64,000 nucleotides of DNA, taken from assembly GCA_016710965.1 (NCBI GenBank), contig JADJTW010000031.1, positions 806,001 through 870,000 on the forward strand, given 5' to 3'. How positions within the stretch are numbered: the first letter of the stretch is position 1; each line of letters opens with the position of its first letter. The notes under the pieces are model-generated. The model saw only the letters and a program-made list of their open reading frames with translations. It did not search any database and was not told the origin of the DNA. Positions 32,926 through 41,979 of this stretch are shown here, in pieces. This DNA comes from Flavobacteriales bacterium. GTDB taxonomy: Bacteria > Bacteroidota > Bacteroidia > Flavobacteriales_F > PHOS-HE28. The position numbers were made by a program, and so were the translations under genes.

Positions 32926-34722
32926 ATGCCCTTCAACGTCCTTTCTGAAGAGCGCGACGAGCGGCGGATGATCATCATCCTTTACCTGGGAACACTTGCG
33001 TTGTTGGGGATCCTGCTGTACGCCACCTACTCCAACATGCACCGGCACAGCGATGCTACGCAAATGATCCGGCGGTACAACGTCGGGATGTTCGAACTCA
33101 CCCGGACCCTGTCGTAACTGCAGGACCAGGAAGCCGGGGCCAGAGGCTACTTGCTCACGAACGACACCGACTACCTGTCCGCCTACCGCCGGCGCCGGAT
33201 TGCCGATCAGTATCGGTTCAGGGCGGCGGACAGGCTTTTGACCGACACTGCCTGGCGGGTGCAATTGCGTGTGCTCCGCATCCAATGCGATGAAGCGGAA
33301 GCTCGATTGGCCCACCTGGTCTCGCATAAGGTGCAAGGGCTTCCCCTGGCCGATAGCACCGAGGCCGCACTACGAGCAAGCAGGATCGCCATGGACAACA
33401 TGCGCGATGTGCATACCCGGATCATGGACCAGTTGCGCGCGAGACGCGAGACCTTCCTTTCGACCGAGCGGAACAAGGTGGTGGAGACCCCGGTCATGCT
33501 CACCATTTATTCGGCACTGGCCATCGCGGCCACGGTACTGCTCTTCTGGCGCTTAGCGCGCGCACTGCGCAATACGGAAAGGACCAAGGAGACTCTGCAG
33601 ATCAACCTGGCGCAACTGGATAAGGAAGTCGAGCACCGCACCTCGGTGCAAGGCATGCTGCAAAAAGTGCTGGATACTTCGCCCAACGGCATCATGGCCT
33701 TCCGGTCCGTGAAAGACCCGCACGGCAGGCTCGTCGACTTCGAGTTCCTAGCGGCCAACCCACAAGCCAATGCGATCGCGCAACGGAGCGATCTGGTGGG
33801 AAAGCGCCTGATGGCGGAGCTACCGGAGCACTTCACGGCCAGCCTGTTCGACGCGTTCGCTCATGTCGTGGGGTCCGGTATCGCCTTCCGGAAAGACCTT
33901 CACTACACGGCAAAGGGCGCAGACCTGTGGTTCTCCACCCATGCGGTCCCCTTCGAGGATGGCTTCATGGTCACCTTCGCAGATATCACCGACCAGAAGC
34001 ATGCCCAGGAGGTGAACACCGAGGCTGACCGCATTGCGCTCACCGGCCAGATCACGCGTACCGTAGCGCACGAAGTGCGCAATCCGCTCACCAACATCCA
34101 CCTGGCCGTGGAGCAGTTGCATGATGAGGTAGACGACCGCGATGAACTCGTTCAGCCCTTCTTCCAGATCATCGATCGCAATCTCAAGCGCATCGGCACG
34201 CTCATCAACGAGATGCTCGAATCTTCCAAGAAGCGCGAGTTGAGCTTGGTTCCATGCAAGGTGGGCGATATCATGCACACTGCCATGAAGCATGTGGCCG
34301 ACCGGCTTGCTCTCAACGGAATCGAAGGAGAAGTGGGCGTAGCCGCTGACCTGCCGGAGGTACGAGTGGACCCTGACCTGATCGATCTCGCCGTGACCAA
34401 TATCGCGATCAATGCGGTGGAGGCCATGGAGCCGGGCAAAGGGCAATTGCGCATGGAAGCCTACCGCGTGAAGGATGATGTGGTCATAGAGATAGCGGAC
34501 AACGGCAAGGGAATACCTCCGGAGAACCTGGTCCGTCTGTTCGAACCGTTCTATTCAGGCAGGCCCGGCGGGCTCGGCCTGGGGCTCACCACCACACGCA
34601 GCATCCTCAACGAGCACATGATCAAGCTGGAGGTGCGAAGCACCGTCGGCAAGGGCACCATGTTCACTTTGCGATTCCCGAAAGAGGTCTTCGTGGCAGG
34701 AATGCCGGAGGCTTTTTCATGA
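32926..34722 (+). pseudogene. CHASE3-type histidine kinase with in-frame TAA
   Basis: Two open segments lie in the same frame. 32926-33114 encodes a membrane helix (MIIILYLGTLALLGILLYATY) and the start of a CHASE3-like sensor. A TAA at 33115-33117 interrupts it. The same frame continues with LQDQEAGARGYLLTNDTDYL, which is the CHASE3 core, a second membrane helix (VMLTIYSALAIAATVLLFW), a PAS domain (VLDTSPNGIMAF), HisKA (TRTVAHEVRNPLTNIHLAVEQL) and HATPase (IAINAVEAME, DNGKGIPPENL, GGLGLGLTTTRSI). It would be about 598 residues if the stop were a sense codon. It is the expected partner of the NtrC-type regulator. A TTG at 33151 could start a shorter, still membrane-bound kinase. Confidence 0.85.
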
Positions 34723-34732
34723 CCCATCACGG

Positions 34733-34766
34733 GGTGCTTGCTCCACAGTACTGTGGAACAAGCACC
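34733..34766. other. 34-bp inverted repeat after the kinase gene
   Basis: GGTGCTTG/CAAGCACC outer arms and a 16-bp perfect palindrome TCCACAGTACTGTGGA, with one mismatched pair between them. It starts 10 bases after the kinase stop, so it could be the operon terminator, though no T-run follows. Its dyad form would also suit a protein-binding operator for the lipoprotein gene downstream. Confidence 0.65.
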
Positions 34767-34847
34767 ATGGCCTACCGGTATTGTCGCATCCGGCCCTCAG
34801 GCAGGAAACCTCAGGCCCCATGCGGTCCGGGGTCATTCCTGGCTCTT

Positions 34848-34862
34848 TGGCACCTGGTTCGT
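34848..34862 (+). promoter_or_regulatory. Possible sigma-54 promoter of the lipoprotein gene
   Basis: TGGCAC at 34848 matches the -24 element exactly, and TTCGT at 34858 approximates the -12 element (consensus TTGCW, with GT in place of GC at the key position). It lies about 50 bases before ATG 34915 and just downstream of a gene for a sigma-54 activator. Weak evidence. Confidence 0.3.
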
Positions 34863-34914
34863 TGGCCTGCCCGTGCTGTTCATTCCGAGCGGCATCGCAC
34901 CTAACAAGCATCCC

Positions 34915-35811
34915 ATGAACACCCCAAGGTCCAACATGCGATTCGCGAACCCTGCGCGGCCGATGATCCTGGTCATGGCAGCGACCTTCGCTCTCGCCGC
35001 CTGCCAGAGCGGCCCCACCGAAGGCGAGTTGGCGGCCCGAGCCGAGACAGCGAAGCTCCGCAGCGAACTTCAAGGCCGCGACTCCCTCATCAGTGAGATG
35101 GCCCTGTCCTTCGACGACATCGAGAAGAACATCGCCCTGGTGGACGAGCGGGAGAAGCTCCTCGGCAGTGGTACTGAAGGAGAACTGAACATGGACAAGC
35201 GGAAGAAGATCGTGCGCGACGTCCAGTTGATGACCGGCCTGGTGCAAGAGAGCCGTGAGCGCATCACGGAGTTGACCAAGCGCTTGGACAAGAGCAAGAT
35301 CGAGGCGGGCGGACTGCGCAAGAAGTTGAAGGAACTGGACCTGATGCTCGCCTCGCGCGACTCGTCCATCAACATCATGAAGGAGGGCCTGCTCGCCAGG
35401 GATTTCCAAATCGAGCAAGTGAACCAGCAGCTCACGGCCATGGAATTGGAGGTGGCCAAGCGCGAAGCATTCATCGAGCAACAGACCAATGAGATGAACG
35501 CTGCCTGGTACGTAGTGGGCACGAGCAAGGAACTCGAGGAGCGTGGTGTGGTCACCAACACCGGTGGGTTCATCGGCATAGGGAAGACCGCGCAATTGAA
35601 CGGCGATGTCACGAACAACGAATTCAAGGAGGTGGATGTGCGGCAAATGACGCGCGTGCCACTGGGGGTGAAGAAAGCGCGCTTGGTGAGCGAACACCCC
35701 AAGAACAGTTACCGGATCGTGGAGGAAGGAGACGAGCTCGCCTATCTGGAGATCAAGGACCCCGCAGCGTTCTGGAAACTCAGCCGGTACATGGTCGTCG
35801 AGGTGAAGTAA
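34915..35811 (+). CDS. Coiled-coil lipoprotein (Cbp1-like family)
   Basis: 298 residues from ATG 34915; ATG 34936 is also plausible. Lipoprotein signal (MILVMAATFALAAC), then a coiled coil over about residues 40-195 (TAKLRSELQGRDSLISEMAL, then REAFIEQQTNEMN). A conserved globular end follows: AAWYVVGTSKELEERGVV, then NYRIVEEGDELAYLEIKDPAAFWKLSRYMVVEV. I recall this ending from a Bacteroidota lipoprotein family sometimes named collagen-binding Cbp1. The adhesin role is not established by this sequence. Confidence 0.8.
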   Translation: MNTPRSNMRFANPARPMILVMAATFALAACQSGPTEGELAARAETAKLRSELQGRDSLISEMALSFDDIEKNIALVDEREKLLGSGTEGELNMDKRKKIVRDVQLMTGLVQESRERITELTKRLDKSKIEAGGLRKKLKELDLMLASRDSSINIMKEGLLARDFQIEQVNQQLTAMELEVAKREAFIEQQTNEMNAAWYVVGTSKELEERGVVTNTGGFIGIGKTAQLNGDVTNNEFKEVDVRQMTRVPLGVKKARLVSEHPKNSYRIVEEGDELAYLEIKDPAAFWKLSRYMVVEVK

Positions 35812-35831
35812 CCGCGACCGACCTTGGTGAG

Positions 35832-35859
35832 GCAGCGCCTGGAGGGATCCGGGCGCTGC
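35832..35859. terminator. Hairpin between convergent genes
   Basis: GCAGCGCC pairs with GGCGCTGC around a 12-base loop, 20 bases after the lipoprotein stop and between two converging genes, so it could serve both. Confidence 0.55.
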
Positions 35860-35923
35860 TCGTTCGCGGCAAGCGATCAGCCGACGACCGAGAAGAAAAG
35901 CAGGGCCGAAGCGAGGCCTGCCG

Positions 35924-36148
35924 CTATCGAGTTGTGCCGAAGTCCACTGAGGGACGGCGGCGGAACAGATTCGTGAGGTCCATGCCGAAGTAGCGCAGTG
36001 AGCCAAGCAACACCATGGTGGCCGTGGCTTCATCCACATTGCCGATGAAAGGGATGTAGTCCGGCAGCAGCTCGAAGACCCCGAATGAGGGGAACACGAG
36101 ATACAGGAACGACAGGATGCCGGCGGAGACGACGAGGAAGCTCTTCAT
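35924..36148 (-). CDS. DUF1232 (YkvA-like) small membrane protein
   Basis: 74 residues from ATG 36148. It contains FELLPDYIPFIGNVDEATATMVLLGSL, the DUF1232 signature (xxPDxIPxxGxxDD-like), between two hydrophobic segments. Function unknown. The long upstream frame extension to 36757 runs antisense to the peptidase gene and is rejected. Confidence 0.85.
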   Translation of the reverse strand: MKSFLVVSAGILSFLYLVFPSFGVFELLPDYIPFIGNVDEATATMVLLGSLRYFGMDLTNLFRRRPSVDFGTTR

Positions 36149-36211
36149 GGTGGTGGCGTCAGCGATGCGCGAGGAGAACGCGCGTTGCACGAACGAAGGT
36201 ATGAGCGCCGG

Positions 36212-36219
36212 TATCTTCG
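36212..36219 (+). promoter_or_regulatory. Putative -7 box (TATCTTCG) of the M28 peptidase gene
   Basis: TATCTTCG ends 7 bases before ATG 36227, matching the recurrent TAnnTTCG box of this window. Confidence 0.45.
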
Positions 36220-36226
36220 GCACCCC

Positions 36227-37969
36227 ATGAACACGCACCGCAATCCTCGCGCGCTCTGCACCGCTACGGTCCTGCTGTTCCACCTCGTTGGCACGGCGCA
36301 ATCGCTCACTGACGCTGAAACGCTGGACCAAATGCGCTACGATGTGCGCTACCTGGCCAGCGACCGCCTCGAAGGACGCGAGTCCGGAACGCCGGGCGAA
36401 AAACTCGCCGTGGACTACATCGCAGCCAAATACGGCAACGTGGGCCTCATGCCCTACGGCGACGATGCCACCTACCTCCAAGCCTTCACCTTCAACGCCG
36501 AACCTGAGCTCGGCACGGCGAACGCCATGCAACTCGGCCGGAAGCATCTCAAGCTCGAAGAAGACTATTACCTCCTGCCCTATTCGGGGAACGGCAGCGT
36601 CTTCGGCAAGGTCATGAAGATGGGATATGGCATCAGCGCGCCCGAGCTGGGCAACGACGACCTGCCCGACAGCGTGAGCTTGAAGGACCGCGTGGTGGCG
36701 CTCTCGATCAGCTCCCCCGATGGCATCCACCCGCACAGCAAGTTCCTCGCCTACCACAATCTGCAGGCCCGCGCACAGAAAGCGGCTGATCGTGGGGCGG
36801 CGGCTGTGCTCTTCTATAATGACGACCCCGCAACGGAAGCTCCGGACCCGCGACTGAGCGCCAAGGTTGGACCGCTATCCATTCCGGTGCTCTTCCTCAA
36901 AGGCGACAGCTACCAGGAAATGGCGATCGACGGCAACCCGTGCGTAATCAGCGCCGACATCAAGCGAGAGAAGCGAACCGCATACAATGTGGTGGGCCTT
37001 CTCGACAATGGCGCCCCCAACGTGGTGGTCATCGGCGCGCACCTCGACCACCTGGGCTATGGCGCCGAGGGATCCTTGCATCGCGGCGAGCCAGCGATCC
37101 ACAATGGCGCTGATGACAATGCCAGCGGGGTGGCCGTGCTGCTGCAACTGGCGCGCGACCTCAGCGACAAGGAATCGGGGGCTGGACAGCAGGCCCATGC
37201 GAACGACTACCTCTTCGTCGCTTTCAGCGGCGAGGAGAAAGGGCTGTACGGATCGAACTACTGGACGAAGAACCCCACGGTGCCCATCAGCGAGATCAAC
37301 TACATGATCAACATGGACATGGTGGGGCGCCTGGACAGCGCGCGCCACCTCGCCATCAGCGGCACGGGCACCTCACCGCTTTGGGACAGCGTGCTGGCCG
37401 AACTGCGCAAGCCTGTTCCGATCCGCGGCAAGCGCGGCGCGTTCAACGCCGACACCCTGTCGATCAAGACCAGCGCAGGCGGCGTTGGCCCCAGCGACCA
37501 CACCAGTTTCTACTTGCAAGGGGTGCCTGCCATCCACTTCTTCACCGGCACCCACGCGGACTACCACAAGCCCAGCGACGATGAGGACAAGATCAACTAC
37601 GAGGGCATGCTGCGCATCACGCGGTTCATCGAGTCCATGCTGACCAGGCTCGACAGCAAGCCGAAGCTGCCCTTCACCAAGACAGAAGAGGCGAACAAGG
37701 AGGATGCCCCACGCTTCAAGGTGACATTGGGCGTGGTGCCGGATTACATGTTCGATGGCAAGGGCATGCGCATCGACGGCCTCACCGAGGGAAAGCCGGC
37801 CGCAAATGCCGGACTCAAGGTGGGCGATGTGGTGGTGAAGCTCGGATCGCTGGAGATCACGGATATGATGAGCTACATGAAGGCGTTGGCAGTGTTCAAC
37901 AAAGGCGATACCGCCAAAGTGAAGGTGATGCGCGATGGCCAGGCCCTCGAAGCGGATGTGACGTTCTGA
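36227..37969 (+). CDS. Exported M28-family zinc peptidase with PA and PDZ domains
   Basis: 580 residues from ATG 36227 (signal MNTHRNPRALCTATVLLFHLVGTAQS). An N-terminal helical part, a protease-associated region (about 115-250, KAADRGAAAVLFYNDDP) and the M28 catalytic domain: GAHLDHLGYG, HNGADDNASGVAVLLQLA (zinc Asp), FVAFSGEEKGLYGSNYW (catalytic Glu), NMDMVGRL, and SDHTSFYLQGVPAIHFFTG (zinc His). A C-terminal PDZ domain (about 500-580, MRIDGLTEGKPAANAGLKVGDVV) follows. An aminopeptidase or carboxypeptidase acting in the periplasm or outside; substrate not predictable. Confidence 0.95.
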   Translation: MNTHRNPRALCTATVLLFHLVGTAQSLTDAETLDQMRYDVRYLASDRLEGRESGTPGEKLAVDYIAAKYGNVGLMPYGDDATYLQAFTFNAEPELGTANAMQLGRKHLKLEEDYYLLPYSGNGSVFGKVMKMGYGISAPELGNDDLPDSVSLKDRVVALSISSPDGIHPHSKFLAYHNLQARAQKAADRGAAAVLFYNDDPATEAPDPRLSAKVGPLSIPVLFLKGDSYQEMAIDGNPCVISADIKREKRTAYNVVGLLDNGAPNVVVIGAHLDHLGYGAEGSLHRGEPAIHNGADDNASGVAVLLQLARDLSDKESGAGQQAHANDYLFVAFSGEEKGLYGSNYWTKNPTVPISEINYMINMDMVGRLDSARHLAISGTGTSPLWDSVLAELRKPVPIRGKRGAFNADTLSIKTSAGGVGPSDHTSFYLQGVPAIHFFTGTHADYHKPSDDEDKINYEGMLRITRFIESMLTRLDSKPKLPFTKTEEANKEDAPRFKVTLGVVPDYMFDGKGMRIDGLTEGKPAANAGLKVGDVVVKLGSLEITDMMSYMKALAVFNKGDTAKVKVMRDGQALEADVTF

Positions 37970-38018
37970 AGGAGCCGGACATACGGGCGCACAAACGCAA
38001 AGCCGATCTTCGCCGCCC

Positions 38019-39017
38019 ATGGAACGTGCGAAACGCATAGCCGTGATCGGTGCTGGCAGCTGGGGCACGGCGCTGGTGAAGCTCCTGTGCGGCAACGCCG
38101 AACGCGTCGGTTGGTGGGTGCGCAGGCCGGAAACGATCGCGCACATCAGCAAGTACGGGCACAACCCCGATTACATCAGCGCCGCTCAATTCGATGTCCA
38201 GCGCCTGGCGATGGACAGCGATATCCACGCCGTGGTGAAGGCTGCCGATGTGCTGGTGATCGCTGTGCCTAGCGCATTCCTGAAGGCTACCATGGAGCAA
38301 TTGGAGCCGCACGAGCTTCTTGGGAAAACGCTCTTCAGCGCCGTGAAGGGGATCGTGCCGGAAACGAACCAGATCGTGGGCGAGTACCTCTTCGAGCATT
38401 GGGGCGTGAGCAAGGCGGACTTCGGCGTCATCTGCGGACCCTGCCATGCCGAAGAAGTAGCAATGGAGCGCCTGAGCTATCTCACCATCGCCAGCCGCGA
38501 TGCTGGGAAAGCGAAAGCCATGGGCGAAGCGCTCAACGGCCGGTTCCTGAAGACCACCCTCAGCGACGACATCTACGGCACGGAGTACGCCGCCATCCTC
38601 AAGAACGTGGTGGCCGTGTGCGCGGGCATCAGCGTAGGGCTGGGCTACGGCGACAATTTCCGCGCGGTGCTCGTGAGCCGTGCCATACAGGAGATCGACC
38701 GTTTCGTGAAGGCCGTGCATCCCATCGCGCGCGACATCAACGAGCCGGCCTACCTGGGCGACCTGCTCGTAACGGCCTACAGCACCTTCAGCCGCAACCG
38801 CGAGTTCGGTAACATGATCGGCAAGGGCTACAGCGTGCGCGCCGCGCAACTCGAGATGAATATGGTGGCCGAGGGTTACTACGCCGTTAAGTGCGTACAT
38901 GCGATCAACGCGAAGCTCAAGGTGGACATGCCCATCACCGAAAGCACGTACCGCATGCTCTACGAGAAGATGGCTCCTACGATGGAAATGCGCTTGTTGA
39001 GCGAGCAGCTGGCGTGA
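38019..39017 (+). CDS. gpsA: NAD(P)H-dependent glycerol-3-phosphate dehydrogenase
   Basis: 332 residues. It reduces dihydroxyacetone phosphate to sn-glycerol-3-phosphate for phospholipid synthesis. The nucleotide-binding motif IAVIGAGSWGTALVKLLC is at the N-terminus. The family motifs LFSAVKGIVPE, ICGPCHAEEVAMERLS and YAAILKNVVAVCAGISVGLGYGDN (catalytic Lys) are all present. A TTCG-containing box (GATCTTCG) lies just before the start. Its stop codon directly abuts the stop of PBP1A on the other strand (TGATCA), leaving no intergenic space. Confidence 0.96.
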   Translation: MERAKRIAVIGAGSWGTALVKLLCGNAERVGWWVRRPETIAHISKYGHNPDYISAAQFDVQRLAMDSDIHAVVKAADVLVIAVPSAFLKATMEQLEPHELLGKTLFSAVKGIVPETNQIVGEYLFEHWGVSKADFGVICGPCHAEEVAMERLSYLTIASRDAGKAKAMGEALNGRFLKTTLSDDIYGTEYAAILKNVVAVCAGISVGLGYGDNFRAVLVSRAIQEIDRFVKAVHPIARDINEPAYLGDLLVTAYSTFSRNREFGNMIGKGYSVRAAQLEMNMVAEGYYAVKCVHAINAKLKVDMPITESTYRMLYEKMAPTMEMRLLSEQLA

Positions 39018-41426
39018 TCAATTCCCCCAGTCGGGCTCCCCATTGGTGGGGCCGCCGCGTGCCTTCCCCCGGCAATCCAGATCCACGCCCAGGGGTTCCG
39101 TCGGTGCCTCGAAATCACCCGTGCTGATACCGATCGTCGGGTCCGCGTACACGCGGTTCATATAGTACCCGTAGATCGGCAATGCACTGTTGGCGCCCTG
39201 CCCCTTCTCGGTGGTGCTGAAGCGCACCGGGCGGTCGTCGGCACCGGTCCATACGCCGGTAACCAGGTCCGGGGTGATGCCGATGAACCAGCCATCGGTA
39301 TTGTTCTGCGTGGTGCCCGTCTTCCCTGCGGTGGGGAATTTGATGTTCGCATACTTCTGCCGCGCACCCCAGCTCGTGCGCAAGCGCAGGCCCGTGCCCA
39401 CCACACGGCCTGTGCTGGGGTTGTACGCACCATCCACCACGCCCTTGAGCATCTTGAGCATGATGTAGGCCGTGCGTTCATCCAACGCCTCGGTGGCCTT
39501 GGGCGACATGTCGTAGATGGTGTTGCCGTCCTTGTCCTCGATCCGCGTGTAGATGATCGGTTCGATATGCACGCCCTTGTTCGCGAATGTGGCGAACGCG
39601 CCCGTCATCTCGCTTAGCGTCAGATCAGCAACGCCCAGGCAGAGCGATGGCACGGGTTCCAGGCGGCTCTTGATGCCCATATGCCGCGCGAGCACCGTCA
39701 CCGCCTCGGGCATGTACTTCTTCATCAGGTGCGCGGTCACCGTGTTCATGCTATTCGCGAGGGCGTACTCCACGGTCACCATGCCGCCGTACTCATTATC
39801 ACTGTTCTCCGGGCACCAATCCGGCTGGGGATCGGGCATGTCGAAGCAGACCTTCTGGTTGGGCAGTTGGTGGCAGGGTTGCTCTCCTTCGCGAATGGCT
39901 GTTGCATACACGAAAGGCTTGAAGGTGGATCCCACCTGCCGATGCGCTTGTTCGATGTGGTCGTACTGGAAGTGCTTGTAGTCGATACCGCCCACCCAGG
40001 CCTTCACGAATCCCGTATGCGGATCCATGCTCATGAGACCGCTTTGCAGGAAGCTCTTATAGTAGCGGATGGAGTCGAGCGGGCTCAGCACGGTGTCCAC
40101 CTCGCCACGCCAGCTGAACACGCGCATGGGCGTGGGCGTCTCGAAGGCCTTGTCGATCTCCTTTTCCGACAGCACCGGCCAGTAGCTGTCGCAGCCGCCT
40201 TTGGCGGGATCGCAATGGAAGTGCTTGCTGCCTTCGTGCATGACCTCCTCGATGTATGCGGCAGGCCGCTCGCAATTGCCGCATTGCTTGCCCGTGAGCA
40301 CACGGAAACGCACGCTGCGCTTCACGGCCGTGCTCATGATGGCATCGATCTCCTTCTGGTTCACGCGCGAATCGAAAGGCCGGTTCTTCTTGCGCGAGAG
40401 GTCCTTGAAGAAGTCGTCTTGCAGTTCGCTGGCGAGGTGCTCCTTCAGGCCCCATTCGGCGTAAGCCTGCATGCGGCGGTCGATGGTCGTATACACCTTC
40501 AGGCCATCGGTATAGATGTCGTAGGCGGTGCCGTCGGGCTTTGCGAAGACCCGCTTGCCAACAGCGTCAGTGCTGTCGAGCAAAGCTTGCAGCTTGGCAC
40601 GGAGCGTTTCGCGGAAATAGGGCGCAGGGCCTTCGGTATGATCGACGCGTTGGAACCGTAGGCCCAGCGGCAGCGCCTTTAGCGAGTCGTACTGCGCAGT
40701 GGTGATATAGCCCTTCTTGCGCATCTGGTCCATGACCACCATGCGCCGATGCAGCACGGTGTCCACACGACTGGACCGGTTGGGGTTGAACAACGCAGGG
40801 TTCTTGAGCATGCCCACCAGCATGGCGGCTTCTTCGATGCGCAGCGAATCGGGCGTGGTGTTGAAGTACACGCGCGCAGCGCTGTTGATTCCCACCGCCT
40901 GGTTGATCCAGTCGAATCGGTTGAGGTACATGGCGATGATCTCGTCCTTGGTGTACTGCCGCTCAAGCCGCGCGCTGATGATCCATTCCTGGAATTTCTG
41001 GAAGGTCCGCTCGAAGAAGTTATCGGCACGCTCGGTGAAGAGCATCTTGGACAATTGCTGGGTGATGGTGCTCGCTCCGCCGCGCTTGCCCAGGAAGATG
41101 GCCGCTCGCGCCGTGCCCTTGAGGTCCACGCCGCTGTGCTCGCGGAAGCGCTCGTCCTCGGTGGCGATGAGGGCATTCACCACATTGGGACTGATCTGCT
41201 CGTAGGCCACCGGTATGCGGTTCTCCCGATAGTACTGGCCCATGAGCGTGCCGTCGCTGAAGAGCACGGCCGTCGCCAGGTCGCTGCGCGGGTTGGCCAG
41301 TTCGCTGGCATCGGGCAGCTTGCTGAAAGAAGCGATCACGAGCATGAGGAAAAGCCCGATGACCGGTGAGAGCACCAGTGCCCACCACATCACTCGTCGC
41401 TTGTTCTGCTTCTTCTTCTTCGCCAT
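39018..41426 (-). CDS. Penicillin-binding protein 1A with a four-cysteine insertion
   Basis: 802 residues, bifunctional peptidoglycan synthase. Cytoplasmic tail and membrane anchor (18-36); glycosyltransferase GT51 domain (about 60-240) with ATEDERFREHSGVD and GGASTITQQLSK; transpeptidase domain with SxxK in GSTFKPF (Ser500), SxN in ANSMNTV and KTG in AGKTGTTQN. Between them, at residues 382-412, lies C-x2-C-x19-C-x6-C (40191-40286), a zinc-ribbon-like segment that I do not recall in PBP1A relatives, where this part is a short linker. A -7-like box precedes the start. Confidence 0.95.
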   Translation of the reverse strand: MAKKKKQNKRRVMWWALVLSPVIGLFLMLVIASFSKLPDASELANPRSDLATAVLFSDGTLMGQYYRENRIPVAYEQISPNVVNALIATEDERFREHSGVDLKGTARAAIFLGKRGGASTITQQLSKMLFTERADNFFERTFQKFQEWIISARLERQYTKDEIIAMYLNRFDWINQAVGINSAARVYFNTTPDSLRIEEAAMLVGMLKNPALFNPNRSSRVDTVLHRRMVVMDQMRKKGYITTAQYDSLKALPLGLRFQRVDHTEGPAPYFRETLRAKLQALLDSTDAVGKRVFAKPDGTAYDIYTDGLKVYTTIDRRMQAYAEWGLKEHLASELQDDFFKDLSRKKNRPFDSRVNQKEIDAIMSTAVKRSVRFRVLTGKQCGNCERPAAYIEEVMHEGSKHFHCDPAKGGCDSYWPVLSEKEIDKAFETPTPMRVFSWRGEVDTVLSPLDSIRYYKSFLQSGLMSMDPHTGFVKAWVGGIDYKHFQYDHIEQAHRQVGSTFKPFVYATAIREGEQPCHQLPNQKVCFDMPDPQPDWCPENSDNEYGGMVTVEYALANSMNTVTAHLMKKYMPEAVTVLARHMGIKSRLEPVPSLCLGVADLTLSEMTGAFATFANKGVHIEPIIYTRIEDKDGNTIYDMSPKATEALDERTAYIMLKMLKGVVDGAYNPSTGRVVGTGLRLRTSWGARQKYANIKFPTAGKTGTTQNNTDGWFIGITPDLVTGVWTGADDRPVRFSTTEKGQGANSALPIYGYYMNRVYADPTIGISTGDFEAPTEPLGVDLDCRGKARGGPTNGEPDWGN

Positions 41427-41433
41427 CCGGGCA

Positions 41434-41441
41434 CGAAATTA
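41434..41441 (-). promoter_or_regulatory. Putative -7 box (TAATTTCG) of the PBP1A gene
   Basis: On the minus strand TAATTTCG ends 7 bases before ATG 41426. It is one of the recurrent TAnnTTCG boxes. Confidence 0.45.
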
Positions 41442-41504
41442 TCCCGGCTTCGGCCGACCGGTCGGCATTCACCTGGTCGTTTCCACCGGGCCAGGCCTGA
41501 AATC

Positions 41505-41978
41505 CTACTGCTTGCTTCGCTCCACGCTCACTCCCACATCGATCACGCCGGGCAGGGGTTCCACGCGCATGGCCTGCTCCAGTTTCATGGTATAACGGCC
41601 CGGCGAAGGAAATCTGTTGCGCAGCTTGTACAGCACCTTGGCCTGAACGCGATCGCTGAAGATGAAGCCGGTTCCCTTGCCCAGCCAACGACCGGTGGGG
41701 TCGGCCAGCAGGCATTCCACGGTGTCGCGCATGCTGCGGCCGCCGGGCCCGGTGAGGTCCACGAAGAGGTAGAGGTCGCTGAAGGCATAGTCGCCCGTGT
41801 GGCGCACGTCGATGTACACATCATGCCGGTTAACGGTATCGGCTATGTCGAAGGCGAACTCAGGCGTGAACGAGCGGCTCCATCCTTCCTCCGGGATGCG
41901 CGTATCGCTTTGGTATACCAGGTTATCGGTGCAGCTCGCAATGAGCAGTGCCAACGGAAGAAGTCGCGCGAAGCTCAC
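41505..41978 (-). CDS. gldH: Gliding motility lipoprotein GldH
   Basis: 157 residues from a GTG at 41978, one base after the ricT stop. Lipoprotein signal (FARLLPLALLIASC), then the GldH body: VYQSDTRIPEEGWSRSF, FAFDIADTVNRHDVYIDVRHTGDYAFSDLYLFV, and CLLADPTGRWLGKGTGFIFSD. In Bacteroidota GldH is needed for gliding; its exact role is unclear. The order holB-ricT-gldH is conserved in the phylum as I recall. The longer frame upstream is inside ricT and not coding. Confidence 0.9.
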   Translation of the reverse strand: MSFARLLPLALLIASCTDNLVYQSDTRIPEEGWSRSFTPEFAFDIADTVNRHDVYIDVRHTGDYAFSDLYLFVDLTGPGGRSMRDTVECLLADPTGRWLGKGTGFIFSDRVQAKVLYKLRNRFPSPGRYTMKLEQAMRVEPLPGVIDVGVSVERSKQ

Positions 41979-41979
41979 C

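Noticed and set aside
34717..36039. 440-codon minus frame opposite the lipoprotein gene
   Set aside because: Antisense to a lipoprotein with a clear signal peptide; no motifs of its own.
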